Below, piece by piece: positions 51,450-59,776 of a stretch of 64,000 nucleotides of DNA (position 1 is the stretch's first letter; every line of letters starts with the position of its first letter). The stretch is from an uncultured Coriobacteriaceae bacterium (GTDB lineage Bacteria > Actinomycetota > Coriobacteriia > Coriobacteriales > Eggerthellaceae), in assembly GCA_900550385.1 (NCBI GenBank), contig URRZ01000001.1:1-64000 (forward strand), written 5' to 3'. Made by a program: the position numbers and the translations under genes. The notes below the pieces were generated by a model. That model saw only the letters and a list, made by a program, of their open reading frames with translations. It had not been told where the DNA came from and did no database searches.

Positions 51450-52046
51450 ATGTACTCCGCCCCCTCCATCCAGAAGCTCCTCGACGAGCTGGAGCGCTTG
51501 CCGGGCATAGGGCCGAAGTCCGCCCAGCGGATAGCGTATTGGCTGCTCAACACCGACAAGGCGACGGCGCTTCGCCTTTCCGAGGCGATCGTGGAGGTGA
51601 AGGACACCGTGCATTTCTGCGCGCGGTGCTTCAACTACGCGGAAAGCGAGCTGTGCGAGATCTGCTCGTCCGGCAAGCGCGACGGCTCGCTTCTGTGCGT
51701 GGTCAGCGAACCGCGCGACATTCCGCCCATCGAGCGCACCGGCGTGTTCCAAGGCGTCTACCACGTGCTGGGCGGTGCCCTGTCGCCCATGGAAGGCGTG
51801 GGGCCCGACGACCTGCATATCGCGGAGCTGCTGAAGCGCTTGGGATCGGAGGACGTGCGCGAGGTGGTGCTCGCCACCAACCCCAACATCGAAGGCGAAA
51901 CCACCGCCGCCTATCTGGCGCGCCTCATCAAGCCTCTCGGCATCACCGTGACGCGCCTGGCCAGCGGGCTTCCCGTCGGCGGCGACTTGGAGTTCGCCGA
52001 CGAGGTGACGCTCGGCCGCGCGCTGGAGGCGCGGCGCCCGCTGTAG
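51450..52046 (+). CDS. recR: Recombination mediator RecR
   Basis: 198 residues. It has an N-terminal HhH (LERLPGIGPKSAQRIAYWLL), a Cys4 zinc finger (CARCFNYAESELCEIC) and a TOPRIM domain (LCVVSEPRDIPPIERTGVFQGVYHVLGG...GVGPDDLHIAELLKRL). The C-terminal Walker-B-like SGLPVGGDLEFADEVTLGRAL is complete. It helps RecFO load RecA at gaps. The start ATG 51450 lacks an obvious ribosome site, so translation probably couples with ybaB. Terminators follow at 52089 and 52168. Confidence 0.95.
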   Translation: MYSAPSIQKLLDELERLPGIGPKSAQRIAYWLLNTDKATALRLSEAIVEVKDTVHFCARCFNYAESELCEICSSGKRDGSLLCVVSEPRDIPPIERTGVFQGVYHVLGGALSPMEGVGPDDLHIAELLKRLGSEDVREVVLATNPNIEGETTAAYLARLIKPLGITVTRLASGLPVGGDLEFADEVTLGRALEARRPL

Positions 52047-52088
52047 GGCGGCTCTGCCGCTTTTCCGGCGCTGGGGGATGGGCTCGGA

Positions 52089-52124
52089 GGCCCCGATGGA
52101 TCGACGGTCCATCGGGGCCTTCTC
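52089..52124 (+). terminator. First terminator after recR
   Basis: GGCCCCGATGGA and TCCATCGGGGCC are exact 12-bp complements with a 7-base loop, followed by TTCTCC. Confidence 0.7.
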
Positions 52125-52167
52125 CATGATGGCTCCGTACGCGGGGCGGGTGAGGCGCCCGCAAATG

Positions 52168-52218
52168 CAGAAGAGGGGCGCCGTCCCCTCCAAAAACGGC
52201 GTCCCTCTTCTGTTTTTT
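52168..52218 (+). terminator. Second terminator after recR
   Basis: CAGAAGAGGGGCGCCGT pairs with ACGGCGTCCCTCTTCTG (17 bp, one G-U), followed by six T. A very strong signal. The gap 52047-52454 otherwise holds only the first terminator and a leftward promoter. Confidence 0.88.
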
Positions 52219-52254
52219 CGAAGCTATGCAAGCTTCTCGCGTATGTCGGGTGAC

Positions 52255-52282
52255 AGTATACCACCCTTCTCCATCGAATCAA
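52255..52282 (-). promoter_or_regulatory. Leftward promoter without an obvious gene
   Basis: On the minus strand TTGATT and TATACT with 16 bases between them. It points toward recR's 3' end, where only antisense sequence lies. Confidence 0.5.
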
Positions 52283-52454
52283 GATAATATTTTTCGGCGA
52301 ATAGCGGCCTTCAACCAATGGTTCGCCCCGACGCCGCGAAAGCGGCCCCGCGCGCTCGTCCGGCCCGCCTTCGCCTTCCGCGCCGTAGCTCTGCCCGGCA
52401 TCTCTCGCATCGCCGTCTCGTCCAGCGCTTCGCGATGTCGCCTTGCGCCGCGCG

Positions 52455-53276
52455 CTAGCGCCCCGGGATCCCGCTCTCGCAGGGGACGCCCACCTGGCAT
52501 TTCCCGCACCCGTAGCGGGTCTTCCGCCCCGGCTCGGTCGCATGGCGGATGGTCTGCTTCAGGAACGGCCCGCAGACCTCGTGGTCTTTGCCCTCCAAGC
52601 ACCCCTTCGTCACGTCGATGGCGCCCACGGGGCACGCCCTCTGGCATGCGCCGCACATGATGCACCAGTCGGTGAGCCCTTCGTAGGGCCTCGGCGTGAC
52701 GGGCAGCGGACACGAGGTCACCACGCTGCCGAAGCGCCCCGCCATGCCCTTGCGCGTGATGAGGCCCTTCGACAGTCCGAATGTCCCCAAGCCGCAGATG
52801 TAGGCGGCATGGCGCTCCGACCAGTTGGAGGAATACGTGGTCAGCCCGGCATAGCGCGGATCGCCGAAGGGGTAGACGGCGCTCCAGCCGGCCTCTTCCA
52901 GGATGCGGCACAGCTCCCTGCCCGCGGCCTCGATGGCCTCCTGCCCCTCGATGCGCGCATGCAGCCATTCATCGGAAGCGAGGCGCCCGCCGACGTTCGA
53001 CCGCCTCACCCGCTCGGTGAAGGGGAAGAAGAACGACACGACCGTCTTGGCGTCGGGGAGCCAATCGTGGGGGAGCAGCGCGTCGGCGCTCGCCACCTTG
53101 GGGTCCTTCGTCTTCTGGAACAGGGGGTCGTCCGCATCGCCGATCGCGAAGATCGGCGCGTCGAAGATCCGCATCCCCGCAAGGTCCTCGCGGATCGCGT
53201 CTTCCTCGGAGACGATGTTCCAGTCGGCTTGGTTCCAGCGTCGTTCGAATTCGGAGAACAGCTTGTCGGCATCCAT
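52455..53276 (-). CDS. Ferredoxin-type protein related to epoxyqueuosine reductase QueG
   Basis: 273 residues. Two 4Fe-4S sets are visible near the C-terminus: CIMCGACQRACPVGAI and, further on, CGKCQVGVPCESGIP; a Cys (GCLEGKDHEVCGPF) sits between them. The N-terminal two-thirds carry SFFFPFTERVRR and GLGTFGLSKGLITRKGMAGRFGSVVTSCPLP, which match the QueG/DUF1730-like family. True QueG binds cobalamin and makes queuosine; this shorter form may be another reductase. ATG 53276 lies after GGGGCTGGG. It is divergent from mobBA. Confidence 0.8.
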   Translation of the reverse strand: MDADKLFSEFERRWNQADWNIVSEEDAIREDLAGMRIFDAPIFAIGDADDPLFQKTKDPKVASADALLPHDWLPDAKTVVSFFFPFTERVRRSNVGGRLASDEWLHARIEGQEAIEAAGRELCRILEEAGWSAVYPFGDPRYAGLTTYSSNWSERHAAYICGLGTFGLSKGLITRKGMAGRFGSVVTSCPLPVTPRPYEGLTDWCIMCGACQRACPVGAIDVTKGCLEGKDHEVCGPFLKQTIRHATEPGRKTRYGCGKCQVGVPCESGIPGR

Positions 53277-53520
53277 GATCCCAGCCCCCTCGGCATCGGG
53301 CGCGTCTTCGAGGCGCCATGCTGCGGCGATCCCGTCCGGCGCTTTCCGCACGCGCGCAGTCCAACCCACTTCACCATAGGCCTGCGGCGCCGCCGGGGCA
53401 AGGGGGACGCCGATTCGATTCGGAATCCTTCGATGATGATAGGGAATCGTACGCCTCCGCCCCTCCGCTTCGGGCGGTTGCCCTATACTTGTGCGTTGCA
53501 GGAAAATCGGGGAGGGGACA

Positions 53521-54858
53521 ATGGTCAACGTTCCAAGTCCGGCGGTCTCGTTCGTCGGACGGCACAATTCGGGGAAGACGACGCTGATCGAGAAGGTGAT
53601 CGGCGAGCTGGTCGCGCGCGGCCGCGATGTGGGCAGCGTGAAGCATCACAGCCACGCCGGGTTCGAGATCGACTACCCCGGCAAGGATTCGTATCGCCAC
53701 CGCGCCGCCGGGGCCTCCGAGACGGTCATCGCGTGCCCGGGGAAGATCGCGCGCATCAAGACCATCGAGGGCGAGGTCGAATGCGACGAGATCGTCCGGA
53801 GCATGAGCGGGCACGACATCGTGATCGTGGAGGGGTACCGCAAAAGCGGCCTGCCCACCATCGAGGTCATGCGCGCGGGCAACGCTGCCGACGAGCAGGT
53901 GGCGCGCGTGTTCGCGGAGGGGGCGCGCCGCGGTTGGCCTCTGGGGACCGACTTCACCCAGTTCGGGAAGGGCGAGATCCCTCCCGCCGATGATGCGGAG
54001 GCGCGCGAGCAACTGCGCGAAGCCGCCGGCCAGGCGGACGCTGCGGCACGCGCCGCGAAGGATCCCGCGGCATCGGGGGGATCCGGCATCGCGGGCAAGC
54101 TGCCGACCGCCGGTACCGTCGCCGTGGCGACCGACATCCCCGAGGCCATCGAGGCGGCGGGGCTGTACGGGATCCCCTCTTTCGGGCTCGATGACATCCC
54201 GCAGCTTGCCGACTTCCTGGAAGAGCACTACGTCCGCCCGCGCGTGACGGTCGTCATCCAGGCGGGCGGCGAGAGCCGGCGCATGGGCCGCAGCAAGGCG
54301 ACGGTGCCCTTCGCGGGGCGCCCGCTTATCTGCCGGCTGGTCGAGCGCCTGGCGCCCGTGGCGGACGATCTGGTGATCACCACCAACGAGCCGGAGAACC
54401 TGGCGTTCCTCCATTCGGAGTACCCGCAGCTGGGCATCCAGCTGGTGCGCGACGTGTTCGACTACCGCGGGGCGCTGCCGGGGCTCTACACCGCGCTCCA
54501 AGCGGCGCGCAACCCGTTCGTGGCGGTCGTCGCCTGCGACATGGTGTTCGCCTCCTCGTCGCTGGTGGCGGCGGAGGCCATCGCGCTGAAGGAAAGCGGC
54601 GCCGACGCGGTGGTGCCCGTCAACAAGCATGGCTTCGAGCCGTTTCATGCGATATACCGCCGCATGGAGTGCCTCCCGGCCATCCGCGAGGCGCTCGATC
54701 GCGGCGAGAAGAGGGCGCAGGGCTTCTTCGACCAGGTGAATATCCTGGAGTTCCCCCAATCCAAGGTGCTGGAGGCGGAGCCGATGGGCGGCTGCTTCAT
54801 CAACGCCAACACGCCCGACGAGCTGCACGCCCTCGAGGAGGCGTGCCTGCAAGGCTAG
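53521..54858 (+). CDS. MobB-MobA fusion: molybdopterin-guanine dinucleotide biosynthesis
   Basis: 445 residues with two parts. MobB (1-170): P-loop FVGRHNSGKTTL (13-20), KHHSHAGFEIDYPGKDSYRHRAAG, and DIVIVEGYRKSGLPTIEV. MobA (about 241-445): nucleotidyltransferase motif QAGGESRRMGRSKATVPFAGRPL, then RGALPGLYTALQAARNPFVAVVACDMVF. The linker of about 70 residues is Ala-rich. MobA adds GMP to Mo-molybdopterin for DMSO-reductase-type enzymes; MobB assists with GTP binding. GAGGGG precedes ATG 53521, TATACT lies upstream. A TadA-like promoter -35 is not clear. Confidence 0.93.
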   Translation: MVNVPSPAVSFVGRHNSGKTTLIEKVIGELVARGRDVGSVKHHSHAGFEIDYPGKDSYRHRAAGASETVIACPGKIARIKTIEGEVECDEIVRSMSGHDIVIVEGYRKSGLPTIEVMRAGNAADEQVARVFAEGARRGWPLGTDFTQFGKGEIPPADDAEAREQLREAAGQADAAARAAKDPAASGGSGIAGKLPTAGTVAVATDIPEAIEAAGLYGIPSFGLDDIPQLADFLEEHYVRPRVTVVIQAGGESRRMGRSKATVPFAGRPLICRLVERLAPVADDLVITTNEPENLAFLHSEYPQLGIQLVRDVFDYRGALPGLYTALQAARNPFVAVVACDMVFASSSLVAAEAIALKESGADAVVPVNKHGFEPFHAIYRRMECLPAIREALDRGEKRAQGFFDQVNILEFPQSKVLEAEPMGGCFINANTPDELHALEEACLQG

Positions 54859-54920
54859 GCATCCGCCCTCGGGCGACAGGACTCTGCTGTAGGAAGGAGG
54901 CGCGCGCAGCGCGGTAAACC

Positions 54921-56075
54921 ATGCCGAATCTGCAAGACATCGTCGAAGTCGCGCAAGCCCTCGAAAGCAGGGCGGTGCAGGTGGTGGCCGACCGCTGCGT
55001 GGTGGTGCGCAACCGGCACGCGGCCTGCCGCAGGTGCGTGAAAGCGTGCATCGCCGACGCCATCGCCGTGAAAGGGAACCAGATCAGCTTGGACAACCAA
55101 GCGTGCGTGGGCTGCGGCGCCTGCACCGCGGCGTGCCCCGTCGAGGCGCTGGTGCCGCTCGATCCCGCCGATGGCGCGCTCGCCTCGGACGCGGCGCGAT
55201 CCGCCGCCTCGCTGGACGGCGTCGCGGTGGTGGCGTGCGCACGCATCGCCTCCAAGGATCTGGGGGATCCCTCGAAATATGCGAAGGTCCCGTGCTTGGC
55301 GCGCGTGGACGAGGTGCTGCTGGTCGAATTGGCGGCGGCGGGGGTGGAACGCGCCGTGCTGGTGGACGGCGTCTGCAAGACGTGCAAGTACCGGGATGCC
55401 GGCGCCTGCGTCGACGAGGCGGTGTCGCAGGCACGAACGCTCATATCCGCGCAAGGCGGCGGGATGGAAATCGAACGATCGAGCGAATTCCCCGATGAGG
55501 CGCTTCTGGAAGATCGCGCGAGCCTGTACGGCCAGGCGCGCAGGGGCTTCTTCTCGCGTGCGCGCGGCAAGGCTGCCGAGGCTGCCGGCAAGACGGTGGA
55601 GGTCGTGGCGTTCAAGGAGCTGGAGCAGCGCATGCCGTCGCTGCGCGAGCGGCTGGGCGTGACCGACACCGGCTCCATGCCGTGGCTTTCCGCGCAGCGC
55701 CGCATGCGCCTCATGGATTCGCTCGACCAGATGGGCGCCCCGGTCGAGGAAATCCTTGAATCGCGCCAGTTCGGCAGCGTCTCCATCGATGCGGACGAGT
55801 GCTCGGCCTGCGGCATGTGCGCGGTGTTCTGCCCGACGGGCGCCCTGCGTAAAAGCGACCTGAAGCCCGAGGACGGCGTGGGGAGCTATCTGGAGTTCCA
55901 GCTTTCCGATTGCGTCAACTGCCGCATGTGCGCGGACATCTGCATAAAGAAGTGCCTGAAGGTGGAGCAGGCGGTGTCGACCGAGGAGCTGTTCGACTTC
56001 GAGCCCCGCTTGATCCACCTGCCCGACCCGCCCAAGCGCACCGGCATGCTGACGGGGTTCAAGCGCGGCAAATAG
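54921..56075 (+). CDS. Polyferredoxin-like 4Fe-4S protein
   Basis: 384 residues with four cysteine clusters: CRRCVKACIADAI (36-43), CVGCGACTAACPVEAL (62-72), CSACGMCAVFCPTGAL and CVNCRMCADICIKKCLKV. A third-position pair CKTCKYRDAGAC lies mid-protein. The first motif lacks a normal fourth Cys-Pro. It is soluble, no leader seen, and probably carries electrons to a molybdenum or Fe-S oxidoreductase. It follows mobBA by 62 bases, which links it to molybdoenzyme maturation. GGAAGGAGG lies 20 bases before the ATG, an unusually long spacing. Confidence 0.85.
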   Translation: MPNLQDIVEVAQALESRAVQVVADRCVVVRNRHAACRRCVKACIADAIAVKGNQISLDNQACVGCGACTAACPVEALVPLDPADGALASDAARSAASLDGVAVVACARIASKDLGDPSKYAKVPCLARVDEVLLVELAAAGVERAVLVDGVCKTCKYRDAGACVDEAVSQARTLISAQGGGMEIERSSEFPDEALLEDRASLYGQARRGFFSRARGKAAEAAGKTVEVVAFKELEQRMPSLRERLGVTDTGSMPWLSAQRRMRLMDSLDQMGAPVEEILESRQFGSVSIDADECSACGMCAVFCPTGALRKSDLKPEDGVGSYLEFQLSDCVNCRMCADICIKKCLKVEQAVSTEELFDFEPRLIHLPDPPKRTGMLTGFKRGK

Positions 56076-56085
56076 GGAAAGGGGC

Positions 56086-56146
56086 GTGAAAAAGGGACGG
56101 TCGCTTCTTCATCTTGCTCATGAAAAAGCGGCCGTCCCTTTTTCAT
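56086..56146. repeat. Family A palindromes as an inverted pair
   Basis: The first copy (56086-56112) opens GTGAAAAAGGGACGGTCGCT; the second (56120-56146) is its mirror, ATGAAAAAGCGGCCGTCCCT then TTTTCAT. Together they make a 27-bp stem with a 7-base loop. It is the best candidate terminator of the polyferredoxin gene, and its head-to-head layout resembles REP/BIME pairs. Confidence 0.85.
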
Positions 56147-56176
56147 CTTGTTCCTGCTCGTTCGTAACGTCAGCGA

Positions 56177-56227
56177 AGCTGCCTCTGGTGCCCGGGATCC
56201 CACGAAGATCGGGCACCAGAGGCAGCT
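56177..56227. repeat. Perfect 18-bp inverted repeat
   Basis: AGCTGCCTCTGGTGCCCG (56177-56194) and CGGGCACCAGAGGCAGCT (56210-56227) are exact, loop 15 bases. Between convergent genes; may end both. No U-tract. Confidence 0.8.
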
Positions 56228-56269
56228 GCAGCGTCGACCCGTTCCGACGGCTGGCAAGCCGCCGGAATC

Positions 56270-57682
56270 CTAGCGCATCATCATCTTCACGATCTTCATC
56301 TTCATGTCGTCGAAGGGAGGGTTGCGCACGGGCAGCTCGAACCAGGTGCCCTTGCGCAGCGTCGACTTGTAGTGCGTGAAGCAGTCGAAGCCCACCTTGC
56401 CGTGGTAGGCGCCCATGCCGGAGTTGCCCACGCCGCCGAAGCCCATGTGGTTGTTCGCCAGGTGGATGACCACGTCGTTGACGGTGGCGCCGCCGAAGGG
56501 CAGGGTGGTGAGCACGCGGTGCTGGATCTGCTTGTCCTCGCTGAAGATGTAGCAGGCAAGCGGCTTCTCGAAGTGCCGCACGATCTCGAACGCCTGGTCG
56601 AGCGAGCGGTACGTGATGACGGGGATCACCGGCCCGAAGATCTCCTCGCCCATGACGGGATCGTCAAGCGTCACGCCGGTAAGGCAAGTGGGCTCGATGC
56701 GCAGCGTTTCGGGATCGCCATGCCCGCCGAACGCCACGCGCGCGTCGGGGTTGCGGTTCTCGATGAGCCCCATCACGCGGTCGAAGTGACGGCGGCTGAT
56801 CATGTGCGGCCATTCGTCGCATTTCAGGATGTCGTCGCCGTAGTACTGGTGGAAGCAGGCTTCCAGCTGGGGGATGAACTCGTCGACCACGTTCTCGTGC
56901 ACCAGGAAGTAGTCGGGCGCCACGCAGGTCTGGCCGGTGTTGATGCCCTTGCCCCAGGCGATGCGCTGCGCGGCACGGCGCACGTCGGCGTCGGAATGCA
57001 CGATGCAGGGGCTTTTGCCGCCCAGCTCCAGCACGACAGGCGTTAGGTTCTTCGCCGCCGCCGCCATGATGGTGTGACCCACGTTCGGGCTGCCAGTGAA
57101 AAAGATCTGATCCCAACGTGCTGCGAGCAGCCAGTCGTTCATAGCCCCCGATCCCGGGAAAGCGCATATGAAGTCGTCGGGGAACACTGAGCCGAGCATT
57201 TCGACGAGCAGATTTCCCGTCTCCTTCGAGGTGCGCGAGGGCTTGAGCGCCACGCAGTTGCCGGCGGCGATGGCGTCGACCATCGGCACGAGCGCCAGCT
57301 GCAGCGGGTAGTTCCACGGCGAGAGCACCAGCACCACGCCCAGCGGGCTGGGATAGACCTTCGACGTGGAATGGAAGTGCACGGGCGGCGAGGCAACGCG
57401 CTTGGGGCGCGACCACTTGTTCAGATGCTTGAGCATCATCGTGATCTCGTCGTAGACGATGCCCAGCTCGGTGGCGTAGCCTTCGAACGGCGCCTTGCCC
57501 AGATCCTGCTGCAGGGCATCGAGCACGCGCTGCTCGTTGGCGCGCAGCCAACCGCGCAGCTTCTCGAGCGCCTGGCGGCGATAGGGAACGTGCATCGACG
57601 TGCCCGTCAGAAAGAAGTCGTGCATCTTCTGCGCCGCGGCTTCGACGTCCGCCACGCCGTTGTAGGTTGGGATATCGCTCAT
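56270..57682 (-). CDS. Aldehyde dehydrogenase (NAD(P)-dependent, class 3-like)
   Basis: 470 residues. Catalytic Cys lies in NTGQTCVAPDYFLVHE, the general base Glu in VVLELGGKSPCIV. The cofactor site shows FFTGSPNVGHTIM and LSPWNYPLQLALVPM. The C-terminal SGMGAYHGKVGFDCFTHYKS is shared with fatty-aldehyde and coniferyl-aldehyde dehydrogenases of this class. It oxidises an aldehyde to acid. It is the last gene of the leftward ADH/ALDH group and is preceded by a 122-bp palindromic element. Confidence 0.93.
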   Translation of the reverse strand: MSDIPTYNGVADVEAAAQKMHDFFLTGTSMHVPYRRQALEKLRGWLRANEQRVLDALQQDLGKAPFEGYATELGIVYDEITMMLKHLNKWSRPKRVASPPVHFHSTSKVYPSPLGVVLVLSPWNYPLQLALVPMVDAIAAGNCVALKPSRTSKETGNLLVEMLGSVFPDDFICAFPGSGAMNDWLLAARWDQIFFTGSPNVGHTIMAAAAKNLTPVVLELGGKSPCIVHSDADVRRAAQRIAWGKGINTGQTCVAPDYFLVHENVVDEFIPQLEACFHQYYGDDILKCDEWPHMISRRHFDRVMGLIENRNPDARVAFGGHGDPETLRIEPTCLTGVTLDDPVMGEEIFGPVIPVITYRSLDQAFEIVRHFEKPLACYIFSEDKQIQHRVLTTLPFGGATVNDVVIHLANNHMGFGGVGNSGMGAYHGKVGFDCFTHYKSTLRKGTWFELPVRNPPFDDMKMKIVKMMMR

Positions 57683-57725
57683 GATCGTTTTCCTTTCAGA
57701 GGATTCGAGTCAGTCGGATTATGCA

Positions 57726-57847
57726 GCTCGGAAGGGCGGGGAGGGGTTCGCGCGCAGTTTCCGCAGCCCTCTCATCGCGTTCGTAGAACGCGATATTCAA
57801 AGGGCGAGGACTTGTTTGAACACGTGCCCCTCCCCGCCCTTCCGAGC
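57726..57847. repeat. 122-bp element with perfect 21-bp inverted ends
   Basis: Ends GCTCGGAAGGGCGGGGAGGG(G) and (C)CCCTCCCCGCCCTTCCGAGC are perfect complements 21 bp long. Inside is a 9-bp hairpin, ATCGCGTTC (57774-57782) with GAACGCGAT (57786-57794), and a TTCAAA/TTTGAA pair. It fills most of the 172-base gap between two co-oriented genes. No target-site duplication was recognised. Confidence 0.8.
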
Positions 57848-57854
57848 GGTCGGA

Positions 57855-59042
57855 CTAGTAAACCGCTTCCAGGATCTCCATCGCGTCCTCGATCGTCACT
57901 TCCGTGGCGTTGTAGAGCGCTGCGCCGTCGTAGCGCGCCTGCTTCGCCACGGCTTGCAGCTGGTCGCGCTCGATGCCCAGCTCGCGCAGGGTCAGCGGCA
58001 CGCCGTGCTTTTCATGGAAGCCCTTGTTCAACGCGAACAGCGCTTCGCAGACTGCCTCGTCGCGTTCGGCGGCGGATGCATGCGCCAGCTGCGCGTTGCG
58101 TGCAGGGTCCAGATATCCTAGCAGCTCGCCGTAGACGCCGGCGTGCACGCCGTGGTCGAGGTTCCAGCGCACGCAATGGGGCAGGAGCATCATCATCGCC
58201 TGGCCGTGGGGTACATGGCACAGGCCGCCGAGCGAGTGCCCGATGGCGTGGACGATGCCCACCATCGCGTTGCTGAACGCTGCGCCTGCCATCAGCGACG
58301 CCAGCGCCAGGTTCGTGCGGGCGTCCACGTCGTCGCCCTGCTCGCAGGCGCGCGGCAGGTTGGCGGCGATAAGCTCGATCGCCTTGACGGCGAACGCGTC
58401 GGACACGGGGTTCTTCTGGATGGAGGTGTAGGCCTCCACGGCGTGCGTCAGCGCGTCCATGCCGGTGGTGGCGGTGAGCTTGGGCGGAAGCGTGGCAGTG
58501 AGCGCCGGGTCGAGGATCGCGGCGTGCGGCACCAGCTTGTAGGACGTGAACGAGAGCTTAGCGTGCTTGTGCGTGTCGGCCACCACGGCCACCAGCGTGA
58601 CCTCGCTGCCGGTGCCGGCGGTGGTGGGCACGGCGATGAACGGCGGCATGTCGCGCGTGAGGATCTCGGCGCCCTGCAGCGTGGCGAAGTCGACGCCTTC
58701 GCAGGACAGCGAGGCCGCCGCACCCTTGGCGGTGTCGATGACCGAGCCGCCGCCGATGGCGACGAACCCGTCGCAGCCGCGCTCCTGGTAAAGGTGCGTC
58801 ACCTCGTTCACCACGTCCATCGAGGAGTCGGGCGGCACCTGGTCGAACACGTCGTAGGAAACGCCGGCAGCGTCCAGCACGCCGGTGAGCTTGGCGGCGA
58901 CGCCCAGCTTCACCAGGCCGGCGTCGGTCATCACCAGCGGGTGGCTCATGCCCTGCGATTCGAGCTCGTTGGGCAGTTTGTCGAGCGCGTGCTGGCCGCA
59001 GATGATCTTGGTGGGGCAGTGGAATTCGAAACCCGTGGTCAT
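57855..59042 (-). CDS. Iron-containing alcohol dehydrogenase
   Basis: 395 residues, group III Fe-ADH. The dinucleotide motif is GFVAIGGGSVIDTAKG; metal-binding residues lie in MDALTHAVEAYTS, GIVHAIGHSLGGLCHVPHGQAMMMLLPH and the conserved Asp upstream (AAILDPALTATLPPKLTATTGMDAL). It interconverts an alcohol and aldehyde with NAD(P)H. The ADH-ALDH pair suggests one path from alcohol via aldehyde to acid, or the reverse for redox balance. ATG 59042; the ribosome site (AAAGAAG) is weak. Confidence 0.93.
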   Translation of the reverse strand: MTTGFEFHCPTKIICGQHALDKLPNELESQGMSHPLVMTDAGLVKLGVAAKLTGVLDAAGVSYDVFDQVPPDSSMDVVNEVTHLYQERGCDGFVAIGGGSVIDTAKGAAASLSCEGVDFATLQGAEILTRDMPPFIAVPTTAGTGSEVTLVAVVADTHKHAKLSFTSYKLVPHAAILDPALTATLPPKLTATTGMDALTHAVEAYTSIQKNPVSDAFAVKAIELIAANLPRACEQGDDVDARTNLALASLMAGAAFSNAMVGIVHAIGHSLGGLCHVPHGQAMMMLLPHCVRWNLDHGVHAGVYGELLGYLDPARNAQLAHASAAERDEAVCEALFALNKGFHEKHGVPLTLRELGIERDQLQAVAKQARYDGAALYNATEVTIEDAMEILEAVY

Positions 59043-59065
59043 GGCGTCTTCTTTCTCGCTGGGCG

Positions 59066-59593
59066 CTACGCGGTGCGGCGCTGCGCTTTGGGGGCGTTGC
59101 GGTAGGCGGCGCGCCAGCCGAAGAACATCTTCAGTAGCGCGGTGAACATATAGGTGAGGGCGACGCCCGTGTCGTTGGGGCCGCGGGTGGAGAACGCGCG
59201 CTCGGCCAAGGCGTCTTTCAGCGTCTCGCCGCCGGAGAAGCAGGCGAAGGCGAAGGGCACGGAGCGGAAGTCGATAACGTAGTCGACGGTGGCTGCCTGC
59301 GGGTCGGCGGAGGCGAGGCCGCTTCCCGGTTCCACGTCGCGGGCGATGCGCGTAGGCGGTACGCGCTTGAACGAGCCGGCGTCGGTGCGGCGGCAGGTGC
59401 CGGCAAGGTCGGTGCCCTGCACGCTCAGCTGGAAGGTGTAGCCCGGCTGCAGGTAGTCGATCTCCGCGCGGATCTTCTTCGAGAAGTGGCGGAAGATGCT
59501 GATGAGCAGGGGCAGCAGGCGCAATAGCACGCGCACATACAGCGCTTGGACGTGCCATGCCGCGCCATGTCGGACGGAACCGGCTTCGGCCAT
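59066..59593 (-). CDS. Hypothetical protein, possibly SCP2-like lipid-binding
   Basis: 175 residues. An N-terminal hydrophobic stretch (RVLLRLLPLLISIFRHF) is followed by a domain with DYVIDFRSVPFAFACFSGGETLKDALAERAFSTRGPNDTG and VALTYMFTALLKMFFGW. The rhythm (a beta strand, an S/G-G-x-x-x-x-x-A-x-x turn, then an x-x-G-x-x-x helix) recalls SCP2 sterol/lipid-carrier domains, but the match is by eye only. It is the first gene of the operon with ADH and ALDH, 23 bases upstream of ADH. GGGG precedes ATG 59593. It may present a hydrophobic alcohol or aldehyde to them. Confidence 0.6.
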   Translation of the reverse strand: MAEAGSVRHGAAWHVQALYVRVLLRLLPLLISIFRHFSKKIRAEIDYLQPGYTFQLSVQGTDLAGTCRRTDAGSFKRVPPTRIARDVEPGSGLASADPQAATVDYVIDFRSVPFAFACFSGGETLKDALAERAFSTRGPNDTGVALTYMFTALLKMFFGWRAAYRNAPKAQRRTA

Positions 59594-59776
59594 GGGATCC
59601 CCTTTCCTCGTTCTCCCTTATGCGCTAATCATAGGGTTCGCGCCGCCGGAGCCGATGCACCTCTCGCCGCCCGGCGACCCTTCATCCGCTAGCGGTTGGG
59701 GGAAGCGGACGATCTTCGGCTCCGTTGCACACGTGTTTCGCGACGGGTCTGCGCCTTCGTCTTGCTTCAACTCCTG

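Larger units (their letters stand above)
52089..52248 (-). ncRNA. Possible small or antisense RNA from the leftward promoter
   Basis: Transcription from the promoter at 52255-52282 would begin near 52248 and pass through three stems: GAAGC/GCTTC (52220-52236), the 17-bp stem at 52168-52212 and the 12-bp stem at 52089-52119. No ORF with a ribosome site is in that strand. The size of about 160 bases is a guess and no known RNA family was recognised. An AT-rich tract (AATATTATC) just upstream supports promoter use. Confidence 0.25.

Noticed and set aside
48768..52193. Very long minus-strand open frame (over 1100 codons) opposite dnaX-ybaB-recR
   Set aside because: It is an antisense shadow of high-GC coding: Arg/Gly/His/Ala-rich, no domain, no ribosome site, and the plus strand holds three certain genes.
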